NCBI GenBank assembly: GCA_033765345.1
Contig: JANRIC010000115.1
Coordinates: 1-13,729 of the forward strand
DNA: 13,729 bases
Direction of reading: 5' to 3'
Source of the DNA: JANRIC01 sp033765345
GTDB lineage: Bacteria > Bacteroidota > Bacteroidia > Cytophagales > Microscillaceae
Shown here: piece by piece, positions 6,903 through 13,711 of the stretch
Numbering within the stretch: position 1 is the stretch's first letter
Layout of the letters: the number at the start of each line of letters is the position of its first letter
Position numbers and translations under genes: made by a program
The notes under the pieces: generated by a model
The model's input: only the letters and a program-made list of their open reading frames with translations
Databases searched by the model: none
What the model was told of the DNA's origin: nothing

Positions 6903-7832
6903 GATAGAATAATTATTAAAAGAGTCTTTCCACTATGTTTTTGGTTTTTAAAATACAAAGTCAGGATTTTTGCGCCAGGCAAAAGCCCTGGAATACGTCT
7001 CCGAATAAAATTCGAGAATTATTCAGGATTCGGACAGCTTGATCCGGGTTGTTCAGGTGGGGCTGGGGTAATACCTGATAAACTTCGGAGTCATGAAATT
7101 CTTTTCAAATAATTCCATAGCATTGACTTCTAAAAAAGCAATGGGTTTTTGATGATGATTGTTAGAAAAGTTTGATACTGATTGAGACGGTCTGACGAAT
7201 AATAAGAAGCTATAAAAACTGCATTTTTATATGCCACATTACTTGAGTAATTTATTAATAAAAATAAAATAAATACACTCAAGCCATTGCAAAGTCCCTG
7301 CCATGAATCTACCTCTATAATCTTAGGGCGATAGATGCCAGGGGATTGGCAGAGGAAGGGGAGAAATTAAAATACATGTAATAGTAAAATATTGATTTAC
7401 AGAAGGTTAGATGATATGTTTTAGGATTAGTTTTATATCTGGAAAATATAAAAAAATAAAATATCAGGTCAAACATAGAAATAATTCTTCTTTGATTTTG
7501 TCTTAAATAGAAACCTTAGTCTCATTTTGGGAAGAGAACTATTTTCGTTTTAACATTAAAATATTTAAAAATGCTAATAAATACTACGTGGTTTTTTAGC
7601 TTTCTCAGAGGTCTACGAAGGAAAACATTTTTCAAATTACGAGTTATTCTTGAATATACAAGTAATTAGCTTTGTTACAGTATTCTTGAAGAGATTTCCG
7701 GTACTACAATCTATTTTAGAAAATTAAATTGAGTGCATGGGTATCATTTAAGGACTGAATTTGGTGATAAAACAAATAACAATAATTATTTTTGGATTAC
7801 ATTTAAATAAAGCACCAAAATATTTTGTAGAT
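6903..7832. other. Gene-poor intergenic region of about 930 bp
   Basis: No convincing gene or RNA family was recognised here. The part nearest the T9SS gene is mixed in composition; from about 7200 it is very A/T-rich. It holds short inverted repeats: CCAGG (6975-6979)/CCTGG (6987-6991); TCCGAAT (7000-7006)/ATTCGGA (7028-7034); CTTGAGT (7242-7248)/ACTCAAG (7277-7283); and TGCCA/TGGCA near 7337-7352. A minus-strand stretch at about 6958-7101 is open for some 47 codons with protein-like composition but no start codon. The region must contain the promoters of the divergent genes at 6902 (-) and 7833 (+). Confidence 0.6.
7760..7794 (+). promoter_or_regulatory. Candidate promoter for the TerB-like gene
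   Basis: TATTTTTG at 7787-7794 matches the Bacteroidota -7 consensus TAnnTTTG exactly. TTTG at 7760-7763 lies 23 bases upstream, slightly farther than the usual 19-21. Transcription would start near 7801, giving a leader of about 30 bases before ATG 7833. This rules against translation from the upstream in-frame TTG at 7761. Confidence 0.4.
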
Positions 7833-8240
7833 ATGGAGCATAAATTCACATACAATCAGGCCGTTTTCGGCTTAATGCTTTTAGGCGCAAAGGCAGACGG
7901 CAAACTTCAGGAAGAAGAAAAGAGGCTCTTAGTGGAGCTTACTAGCGAAGAGCACCACCTGAGTGCCGAAGAATACAAATATGTAATCAATGAGGCAAAA
8001 GAACAAAGCGATGAGGGTTTTCAACAAGCCATTTATGGTACCTTGAATGCATACTCTAGTGATGAAAAGATCAAAGCTTTATTCTGGTTATCACAGGTAA
8101 TTAAATCCGATGCCAGTTCAAATAACTCTGACGATCAGGGGCATAACACCCGCGAATTGGCTGCTTATCACCACGCTTTGGTTGGTTTGAATATTCAGGA
8201 TGAGCAAGTAAAAGAATATGAAAGGTCTCGTAAAGAATAA
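7833..8240 (+). CDS. TerB-like (tellurite-resistance/DjlA-N type) helical domain protein
   Basis: From ATG 7833 the product is 135 residues, soluble and helical. It follows the TerB-like pattern: a hydrophobic first helix (VFGLMLLGAKADGKL, residues 11-25), where the Ala-Asp-Gly turn and following Glu cluster resemble the acidic, metal-linked motif of the family. A second helix pair (residues 43-92) has a second acidic stretch, and the C-terminal helix has HH at 113-114. TerB-like domains bind metal and occur in stress-response and envelope-linked proteins; no other ter gene is near, so tellurite resistance should not be assumed. An in-frame TTG at 7761 would add 24 residues, but it lies upstream of the candidate promoter and encodes an unrelated-looking Ile-rich stretch. 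The stop lies 11 bases from that of the convergent gene at 8252. Confidence 0.7.
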   Translation: MEHKFTYNQAVFGLMLLGAKADGKLQEEEKRLLVELTSEEHHLSAEEYKYVINEAKEQSDEGFQQAIYGTLNAYSSDEKIKALFWLSQVIKSDASSNNSDDQGHNTRELAAYHHALVGLNIQDEQVKEYERSRKE

Positions 8241-8251
8241 ATCTTAAAACC

Positions 8252-9010
8252 TTAGAGATCACCAGCACAACGAAAACCTATCATAGAAGAAAATGAACCC
8301 GGTAAAGCAGAGGTTCGGGAGGAGGGGCGAAAAGGATAACCGGCAGATTGCAAATCAGCACCTCCTTTGAGTGTTTTTTGTCGGTTGAGTTGTTTGGAGT
8401 AGTAATTGTAATCATCATAAGGAGCGTACCAGTTTTCACACCAATGCCAAAGGCTTCCATTTAAGTCAATGACAGGGTATTTGTTGATCTGCCCACTTAC
8501 GAACTCCAGTTCGTATTCACTGGGAAGTCTCTTACCCACCCATTTGGCATAAGCCTGGGCATCATTCCAGCTGATTTGCCTGACTGGCTCGTTATTTTCG
8601 GCTTTTCTACCGTGTTTACCCTCGGGGTATTCCCAGTAAGCTCCCTCGACTTCTTTCCAGGATTGGCTCTCGGGGTCTATTACAGGAGCTTTACCAATTT
8701 TTTCAGCATCTGTAATATAGCGGTTGATTCTGACAAAAAGGCGAAATTCAGCAACATTAATAGGTTTGATATCAATTAAAAAGGAATTAACATAAGTCTG
8801 AAAGGAGGGTCTTTCATTTTCGGGTCCTTCATCAGAGCCTATTTTAACTCTTGATCCTTTGACTAAGATCATCCCTTCAGGGATATTGATATGCGGATCA
8901 GGTTTTTGTTGGGCTTTGAGTGTACATGTCAGACTGAAGCAAGTCAAGACCAAAACTACGGAAATAAATTTATAGACTCCCATCATATACGATATAAAAG
9001 TAGATACCAA
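8252..9010 (-). CDS. Exported FGE-sulfatase (SUMF1-fold) domain protein, probably not an FGE enzyme
   Basis: The 252-residue protein has an N-terminal signal peptide (hydrophobic about 14-30, cleavage probably after KAQ at 32-34) and then one complete formylglycine-generating-enzyme/SUMF1-fold domain (about 44-250). Typical motifs are IPEGMILVKG (43-52), PV-x-x-I-S-W-x-D-A-x-A-Y-x-K-W (142-157), RLPSEYE (161-167), LNGSLWHWCENWY (183-195), LKGG (214-217) and IGFRCAG (244-250). In true FGE two cysteines in the segment after the GG motif activate sulfatases. Here that segment reads ADLQSAGYPFRPSSRTSA with neither cysteine, so a structural or binding role, as in GldK/GldJ-like proteins, is more likely. 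ATG at 8986 or 8983 (Met9/Met10) would give a more usual signal peptide and is a serious alternative start. The gene may share a transcript with the phosphatase gene upstream, since no terminator separates them. Confidence 0.88.
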   Translation of the reverse strand: MVSTFISYMMGVYKFISVVLVLTCFSLTCTLKAQQKPDPHINIPEGMILVKGSRVKIGSDEGPENERPSFQTYVNSFLIDIKPINVAEFRLFVRINRYITDAEKIGKAPVIDPESQSWKEVEGAYWEYPEGKHGRKAENNEPVRQISWNDAQAYAKWVGKRLPSEYELEFVSGQINKYPVIDLNGSLWHWCENWYAPYDDYNYYSKQLNRQKTLKGGADLQSAGYPFRPSSRTSALPGSFSSMIGFRCAGDL

Positions 9011-9015
9011 TTGTA

Positions 9016-9111
9016 TTAGAGGGCAGTGTACAACATGAATGCTGTCAATTCAGGCATTGGTTTGTGGAGACACAGACCACGGCGGTCGGTCATGAGCATT
9101 ACATCTTTAAC
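9016..9111. other. Structured intergenic element, possible small RNA or repeat-derived
   Basis: The plus strand can form an 8-bp stem, GGTTTGTG (9059-9066) with CACAGACC (9071-9078), including one G-U pair and closed by GAGA, a GNRA tetraloop. An outer stem AATGCT (9038-9043)/AGCATT (9095-9100) encloses it. On the minus strand the G-U pair becomes a C-A mismatch, so a plus-strand RNA folds better. The minus strand instead holds a short open frame (Met codons at 9099 and 9093, stop at 9018; about 25 residues). The segment lies between two minus-strand genes. I cannot assign it to a known RNA family. Confidence 0.4.
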
Positions 9112-9144
9112 ACTACCGGATTAGACTTATAGTAGGCCAAGATA

Positions 9145-9152
9145 CAAAAATA
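9145..9152 (-). promoter_or_regulatory. Possible -7 promoter box upstream of the FGE-fold gene
   Basis: Read on the minus strand, 9152-9145 is TATTTTTG, an exact match to the Bacteroidota -7 consensus TAnnTTTG. No TTTG is present at the expected -33 spacing, so support is partial. If used, the transcript would begin near 9138 and cross the structured segment at 9016-9111 as a leader of about 130 bases. Confidence 0.25.
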
Positions 9153-9176
9153 ATTTATTTAAAGGTAAATGCTGAC

Positions 9177-11387
9177 CTAGATTCTTAGTCCAAGGATGGT
9201 AATATCATCTCTTTGGATAGCGTTTTGGCTATATTCTGAAAATACTTTTTCCAGTTGTTTTTTTTGAGTAGGAAGGTCATATAAGGCATTCTGACGGAGG
9301 AATTGTTTGAATTTGGTCGTTCCAAAGCGTTTATTTTTCATATTAGCTTGGTCTACGAAGCCGTCGGTAGTAAAATAAAGCAAACTGCCTTTCTCCAGTA
9401 TAATCTCTTGTTGAGTATAAACACGCTCACTGTTAAGTACAAAACCTATGGGTTCGCGGTCTCCCCGAATCTCCTGAATGGATTGTTGATTCATGGGAAG
9501 TCCATTATTTCGGATGGAGAAAAGGGGTCTTTTGGCACCAGCATATTTGATTTTGACTAGATTGGATTCATCATTTTGTGGTTCTAGAATAGCCAGACAA
9601 ACTTCCATCCCTATCCCGATTTCCTGCATTTGTTTCTCGATCACATTGATTACGCCCTGGTTTAGGAGTGTAAGCACTTCAGAAGGGTCTAAGATTTTAT
9701 CCTGATTGACGATTTCATTCAGGAGTGTGTGTCCGATCATAGAAGTAAAACCTCCGGGTACGCCGTGGCCTGTGCAATCTACTACGGCGACTACTATTTT
9801 ATCTTCAATTTTGCTGATCCAATAAAAATCTCCTGAAACGATATTTTTGGGGCGTGAAATAATAAAATAATCTTTCAGGAATAAATCCATTTTTTGTTGG
9901 CTGGGCAGTATTGATTTTTGAATGGTTTCGGCATAGCGAATGCTATCCGAGATGTTCAACAAGGCCAGTTCAAGTTGTTTACTTTGCTTTTCAATTTCTA
10001 CTTTCTGGCGATTGATTTCGGCGTTTTGCTTTTGCAATTGAATATTTGCTTTACTTCCACGCAATTTGGATTGGTAGATCACAAAAGCAAGCAAGGCGAT
10101 CAATATACTGATGCCGATAAACAATCCAATGATACCGTTTTGAAGGCGAATATTTCGGTCTTTATTTACAATACTGGCATCTTGCCTGACTCGTTCTTGA
10201 GTAAGTAATCGTATTCTTTGTTTCTGTTCCTGGTTTTCTCTTTCTTTGATCTGGAGTTCGTACCTCATTTGCATTTCAGTAATCAGAGCCAGCCTTGCTT
10301 CATTATAAATCGAGTCGCTGTAAACCTTGTGAAGTTTGTAAAAATTAAAAGCTTCGGGCAACATATCCAGTTTTTCGTGTGCCAAAGAAAGCTTTTGATA
10401 TATATCTTTGAGTAATTCTTTGTATCTGAGTTTTTGTGCTATTTCTAGGCTTTGATTGAGGTAATCAATGGCTCTTGTGGTATTTTGGGTTTGGATATAA
10501 AGATCGGCAATACTCAGATAAGAATGGCTGATGCCTTCCTGATCCAGGGTAGATTTTTGAATATCTAGTGCTTTTAAAAACAAGCTCAGAGCTTCATTAT
10601 CTCGGTTACGAATTTTTTGAACCCTACCCAGGCCATAATAAGCTTTTGCAAGGTTTTTGGGTTGGTTGCTGGTTTTATTGAAGAGATTGATTGCTTGCTG
10701 GAATAATTCTGCTGCTTGTGTGTATTTTTTGGTCTTTAAATAGGCTTCTGCCAGATTACGAAGCGAAATAGCTTTTAAAGAAGGAGCGTTTAATGATTGG
10801 GATAATTCGAGGGCACGCGTAAAAAGCTCAATGGCTTTTTCATAATTTTCATAAGCCATATAGATATTTCCCAGGTTATCAATGGAGGCTGCTTCGCCTC
10901 CCTTATCACCTACCTGCTCATACACACGAATGGCTTTCAGTTGATACTCAAGAGCTTTTTCATAATCTCCAAATTTGAGATAGATCTGCCCGATGCTTTG
11001 CAAAGAGGTAGCCTGCCCGGATAGCTGACCCATAGATTGGTAAAATTTCAAGGCTCTTAAATAATAGGAAAGTGCTTTGGGATAAGCTTCCAGATTCAAA
11101 TAGGAAGAGGCAATATAATAAAGAGCATCGCTAATTCCCTTGCGGTAGTTGAGCCGCTCGGCAATTAATAATCCCTGTTGGGAATAAATCAAGGCTTTCT
11201 CTGGATCAATACTTAAAAGCTCTTTAGACATAAGCATCAATGTATTGACCTTAGCAATGCTATTACGACGAGTTTCCTCCAGTAATTGACCGATGCTATC
11301 TAGTTTGGGTTCCTGAGCCATAGCTTTTGTACTCCAAAGAAGGCAGTAGACCAATAAAACAATATAAGTAGAAAAAGATTTTCTCAT
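9177..11387 (-). CDS. TPR-transmembrane-SpoIIE (PP2C) serine phosphatase, signalling protein
   Basis: The 736-residue protein starts with a signal peptide (1-25, ending AMAQ). A periplasmic array of tetratricopeptide repeats (about 60-360, roughly 40-residue spacing, e.g. GDYEKALEYQLKAI at 140-153) is followed by a charged coiled coil (365-410), one membrane segment (about 417-438), a second coiled coil (445-478), the linker SIRYAETIQKSILP (482-495) and a cytoplasmic SpoIIE/PP2C domain (about 505-736). The metal-binding acids are visible: SGDFYW (Asp520), VVDCTGHGVPGG (Asp537), TTDG (Asp675) and QRDDIT (Asp727/728). Such RsbU-like phosphatases dephosphorylate anti-sigma-factor antagonists or other phosphoproteins on Ser/Thr. 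Here the periplasmic TPRs presumably sense a protein or peptide signal and the target is unknown. Neither an anti-sigma antagonist nor a kinase gene is nearby. The FGE-fold gene lies 166 bases downstream on the same strand without a clear terminator between. Confidence 0.93.
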   Translation of the reverse strand: MRKSFSTYIVLLVYCLLWSTKAMAQEPKLDSIGQLLEETRRNSIAKVNTLMLMSKELLSIDPEKALIYSQQGLLIAERLNYRKGISDALYYIASSYLNLEAYPKALSYYLRALKFYQSMGQLSGQATSLQSIGQIYLKFGDYEKALEYQLKAIRVYEQVGDKGGEAASIDNLGNIYMAYENYEKAIELFTRALELSQSLNAPSLKAISLRNLAEAYLKTKKYTQAAELFQQAINLFNKTSNQPKNLAKAYYGLGRVQKIRNRDNEALSLFLKALDIQKSTLDQEGISHSYLSIADLYIQTQNTTRAIDYLNQSLEIAQKLRYKELLKDIYQKLSLAHEKLDMLPEAFNFYKLHKVYSDSIYNEARLALITEMQMRYELQIKERENQEQKQRIRLLTQERVRQDASIVNKDRNIRLQNGIIGLFIGISILIALLAFVIYQSKLRGSKANIQLQKQNAEINRQKVEIEKQSKQLELALLNISDSIRYAETIQKSILPSQQKMDLFLKDYFIISRPKNIVSGDFYWISKIEDKIVVAVVDCTGHGVPGGFTSMIGHTLLNEIVNQDKILDPSEVLTLLNQGVINVIEKQMQEIGIGMEVCLAILEPQNDESNLVKIKYAGAKRPLFSIRNNGLPMNQQSIQEIRGDREPIGFVLNSERVYTQQEIILEKGSLLYFTTDGFVDQANMKNKRFGTTKFKQFLRQNALYDLPTQKKQLEKVFSEYSQNAIQRDDITILGLRI

Positions 11388-11494
11388 TCCTAATGATTAC
11401 TCTTTTAAGGATAGCACAAATTTCAAACCTTTTCGCAAAAAATACTCCAAAAATTCAGGATTCTTTCACCGAAGTAAGAATAGAAATAAGATTT

Positions 11495-11513
11495 CAGGTT
11501 TCTCCAAAACCTC
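11495..11513 (-). terminator. Weak candidate hairpin terminator after the DUF434 gene
   Basis: AGGTTT (11496-11501) and AAACCT (11507-11512) form a perfect 6-bp stem with a 5-base loop, overlapping the last base of the stop codon of the minus-strand gene. Read on the minus strand it is followed by GAAATCTTATTTCT, only a poor T tract, so termination may be incomplete. Confidence 0.35.
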
Positions 11514-12228
11514 ATTTAAGCTGTCTGATGTGCAAAATACCCTTTTTCAGGCTGATTAAATAGGCCATTAAGTTGAACCATCGCCGGCTTTGATCAATTA
11601 CCCAACTATCTGAGCTGATTACAATTTCGGGGCTTATCGCTAAGTCTTTATCTGGATTGGCAACCAACTTGGCTTCCCAATTCCAGCCTTGTTGTTGGGC
11701 TTCTTCCAGAATTAAGCCTTTCAAACGGCCACTGTTAGAAATGGGCGAATCCAAATACCAACTGACTTGTTGCACGCCAAATGCTGCCAGTGCCTGACCA
11801 ATCAGTTGAATAGCTGGAATGGTCTCTTCTACCTTCCGATACGTACCGTGGAGGCTGGCCAAATCACGGAAGCATCCATCACGACAACCAAGAATAATTC
11901 CGTCCGACAGGAGGCTTTCTGTAGTGATCAATACATTATAAGCGTCCATGACGACAGTGCTGCCGTTTAGGTCGGAAAGAGAGCATTCCTTTTTTTGTCG
12001 TTCCCAGACTGACTGATTAGCGCAACCGGAGCGCATGACAGCTTTTCTTTGTCTTTTATTGAGTCTGAATCTATCCCCTACCAGCTTCAGCGAGGCCTGG
12101 TCTGGGTAGCCGAGTGTAAGCAAATAACTGAAATCACGAACAGCCTGGCATAAAATCGGCATCCATTTATCATTAAATAAATGAACATCATCCGAATGCT
12201 GCCCCCTATGTTTTTGATGATTAGGCAT
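11512..12228 (-). CDS. DUF434 domain protein with PIN-like C-terminal region
   Basis: The 238-residue protein matches the DUF434 family along its whole length. It has an N-terminal DUF434 region (about 5-70: HRGQHSDD, a SYLLTLGY segment, LKLVGDRFRLNKRQRKAVMR) and a C-terminal part (about 85-225) with VVMDAYNVLITTES (92-105), GCRDGCFRDLASLHGTYRKVEET (114-136) and WYLDSPISNSGRLK (157-170). The first Asp (95) and the spaced acidic residues Asp117, Asp160 and Asp207 resemble the acidic centre of PIN/NYN-type nucleases, and database models treat this part as a separate domain (DUF5616). A nuclease activity is inferred, not shown. There is no signal peptide, so it is cytoplasmic. It is divergent from the lipocalin-like gene at 12391, and 124 bases separate it from the phosphatase gene downstream on the same strand. 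Confidence 0.9.
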   Translation of the reverse strand: MPNHQKHRGQHSDDVHLFNDKWMPILCQAVRDFSYLLTLGYPDQASLKLVGDRFRLNKRQRKAVMRSGCANQSVWERQKKECSLSDLNGSTVVMDAYNVLITTESLLSDGIILGCRDGCFRDLASLHGTYRKVEETIPAIQLIGQALAAFGVQQVSWYLDSPISNSGRLKGLILEEAQQQGWNWEAKLVANPDKDLAISPEIVISSDSWVIDQSRRWFNLMAYLISLKKGILHIRQLK

Positions 12229-12330
12229 AAACAGTTTTTCTATTCATTCAATATACAACTAAATTATTTTTTTTAAAATCAGAATTTTAGATTTTATTCT
12301 TGCATAGGCATAAAATGATTGTATTTTCCG

Positions 12331-12361
12331 TTTGAATTGCATGATAATTTTTCTAAGTTCG
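12331..12361 (+). promoter_or_regulatory. Candidate promoter for the exported lipocalin-like protein
   Basis: TTTG at 12331-12334 is followed after exactly 19 bases by TAAGTTCG at 12354-12361, matching TTTG-N19-TAnnTTTG with one mismatch. The transcript would start near 12368, leaving a leader of about 20-35 bases before ATG 12391 or 12403. Confidence 0.45.
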
Positions 12362-12390
12362 TCGTTAAAAGAAAAAAATGAATCGTTAAA

Positions 12391-12873
12391 ATGTCATCTC
12401 CTATGAAATCACTCATTATAAAAAACATCCAAATACTTTGCTTAGTGGCTTACTGCTGCTTCATGTGTAGTATTCATACCCAGGCTCAGATTAAAATCAA
12501 TGCCGAACTTTTCAACAAAACCTGGAAAGTAGATTTTGATCAAGACCGATATATCAAAAATATGAGTCAGGATGAATGGACAGCTTTCATCAGCCTTACT
12601 ACCACCCAAAGACATACACTTGTGACAAGCATGAGTCACGAAGCCTCTTTGACTACCTTTGAGTTTAAGGCTGATCGTAGGTTTGTAGTTCGTAAATCCG
12701 GCGAAATCCTGGAAGAGGGAGAATGGGTACTACAGCCTGACGGCAAAACAATTATTGCTAAAAATGATAAAGGTTTTGAAGACATTATCGAGTTGCTTGA
12801 GCTAAGTATGAAAAAAATGGTGTTCAATTCCAAAGAATATGGGCAGGAATTGGTTCTTGTGCCTGTTGAATAA
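12391..12873 (+). CDS. Exported lipocalin-like small protein, function unknown
   Basis: The 160-residue protein has a signal peptide (hydrophobic about 13-29, cleavage probably after QAQ at 31-33) and a mature part of about 127 residues. Its order resembles Bacteroidota lipocalin-like domains: an N-terminal Trp (TWKVDF at 44-49), a helix with charged residues (50-80), then beta-strands with FEFKADRRFVVRKSG (91-105), EEGEWVLQPDGKTII (108-122) and a final strand ELVLVPVE. The WxL/GxW pattern and the 'effect of W-x-L-x-x-D-x-x-x-I' strand are the basis of the assignment; sequence similarity in this fold is low, so it is tentative. Met5 (ATG 12403) is an equally good start. The stop TAA at 12871-12873 directly abuts the stop of the convergent DoxX gene. 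Confidence 0.78.
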   Translation: MSSPMKSLIIKNIQILCLVAYCCFMCSIHTQAQIKINAELFNKTWKVDFDQDRYIKNMSQDEWTAFISLTTTQRHTLVTSMSHEASLTTFEFKADRRFVVRKSGEILEEGEWVLQPDGKTIIAKNDKGFEDIIELLELSMKKMVFNSKEYGQELVLVPVE

Positions 12874-13251
12874 TCAAGTAAAAGTATATGCCCAATAAAT
12901 CAATACAAATTGCAAAGCCAGTCTGAGCCAAAGTGTCCAGACTGGAATAGACCGAAACTTGATTTTTTGCAACCTCACCTGGAGCATATAAATATTGGCT
13001 GGATACACCACAATCAACAAAATAATGATTCCCCAGGCTGCCCAGTGACTTAATGGGGGAATCAAAAATGCAAGCCCTAGTAAAATCTCCGCAATCCCGC
13101 TCCAAAGGACGATTTGCTTGGGATAAGGAAGATAGGGTGGGACAATTTTCAGGAAAAAACCTTCTTTGGTAAAATGGCTAATGCCTGCAAAAATATACAG
13201 CACTGCCATCAAATACCCACTTATTGTATGGAAAAGTTGCATAAAGTTCAT
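12874..13251 (-). CDS. DoxX-family integral membrane protein
   Basis: The 125-residue protein has four hydrophobic segments (about 8-27, 47-66, 68-88 and 105-123). It carries the DoxX-family signature: YIFAGISHFTK near the first segment, a PPYLPYP loop (38-44), IVLWSGIAEILLGLAFLIP (47-65) and YPANIYM (83-89). The family is named from thiosulfate:quinone oxidoreductase subunits, but most bacterial members have no assigned activity, and nothing nearby points to sulfur metabolism. It is 43 bases downstream of the Lacal_2735-family gene on the same strand, so the two may be co-transcribed. Its stop (TGA, plus-strand TCA at 12874-12876) immediately follows the stop of the opposing gene. Confidence 0.88.
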   Translation of the reverse strand: MNFMQLFHTISGYLMAVLYIFAGISHFTKEGFFLKIVPPYLPYPKQIVLWSGIAEILLGLAFLIPPLSHWAAWGIIILLIVVYPANIYMLQVRLQKIKFRSIPVWTLWLRLALQFVLIYWAYTFT

Positions 13252-13294
13252 GCTCTCAAGTTACAACGAGCATTAAACAAAACCAAAGATCAAG

Positions 13295-13480
13295 TTATTT
13301 ATTTTCCTCTGTGCGAAGTTTATCTATTTGCTGTAAGACCTCTTCGGCTTCCAGCATTTTTAGGTCGCTTGCCTTACGATTTTTGTGAGATAACGTGTGT
13401 GCTTCCTTAAGCAGCTTTTGGTATTTTTCGTTCAAAATGTCTACTTCGGATTTTTTACTAAAAAGATTAAATAAGCCCAT
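13295..13480 (-). CDS. Lacal_2735-family (DUF6435) small protein
   Basis: The 61-residue protein is basic and helical, with the pattern I recognise for the Lacal_2735/DUF6435 family: an N-terminal Met-Gly-Leu-Phe-x-x-Phe-Lys-Lys-Lys-like start (here MGLFNLFSKKSEVD), KYQKLLKEAHTLSHKNRKASD (20-40) and an acidic helix (EAEEVLQQIDKL, 45-56). Family members are 50-65 residues long and widespread in Bacteroidota; the function is unknown. It has no signal peptide or membrane segment. It is the first gene of a possible minus-strand pair with the DoxX protein. Upstream, TTG-N19-TATTATTC is only a weak promoter match. Confidence 0.85.
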   Translation of the reverse strand: MGLFNLFSKKSEVDILNEKYQKLLKEAHTLSHKNRKASDLKMLEAEEVLQQIDKLRTEENK

Positions 13481-13663
13481 ATCTGAATAATAATTTACTT
13501 GGATGAATTTACAACCCAGTGTGGAAAGTATTTGTTTATGTGGGCATAAAAAATGAAAAATTTATATGCAGAAGTGTAGAAAAATAAAATGGTTCTCTGA
13601 CAAATTTTGTGGGTGACACATCTTGATTAGACTTGCTATCCACTAAACATTTGAAAGAATTGC

Positions 13664-13711
13664 TTGCCACGAATGCACGAATAAGGGCGTTTATTCGTGC
13701 ATTCGTGGCAA
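13664..13711. repeat. Perfect inverted repeat with 21-bp arms (REP/MITE-like palindrome)
   Basis: The left arm 13664-13684 and right arm 13691-13711 are exact reverse complements over 21 bases, around the loop GGGCGT. Each arm contains two copies of the 8-mer ATTCGTGN side by side (ATTCGTGC, ATTCGTGG). It lies 183 bases upstream of the Lacal_2735-family gene, with no T tract immediately after the right arm (AAATTGATCATC), so it is not a typical intrinsic terminator. Related ATTCGTG-rich palindromes are dispersed repeats in some Bacteroidota genomes as far as I recall; copy number here cannot be judged from the window. Confidence 0.92.

Noticed and set aside
6958..7101. A minus-strand stretch open for about 47 codons with protein-like composition
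   Set aside because: It has no start codon, is preceded by a stop, and resembles no known protein. It is kept only as a possible decayed gene in the gap.
6885..7112. A 75-residue plus-strand open frame overlapping the start of the T9SS gene
   Set aside because: It overlaps the first codons and upstream region of a well-supported gene, has unlikely composition, and matches no family I recognise.
7761..7832. TTG at 7761 as start of the TerB-like gene
   Set aside because: It lies before the exact TAnnTTTG box at 7787-7794 and adds residues unlike the family. ATG 7833 fits better.
7833..8240. Tellurite-resistance determinant
   Set aside because: Only a TerB-like domain is present; no terC, terD or terZ-type neighbour exists in the window.
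8252..9010. Active formylglycine-generating enzyme
   Set aside because: The two catalytic cysteines after the GG motif are absent and no sulfatase gene is present.
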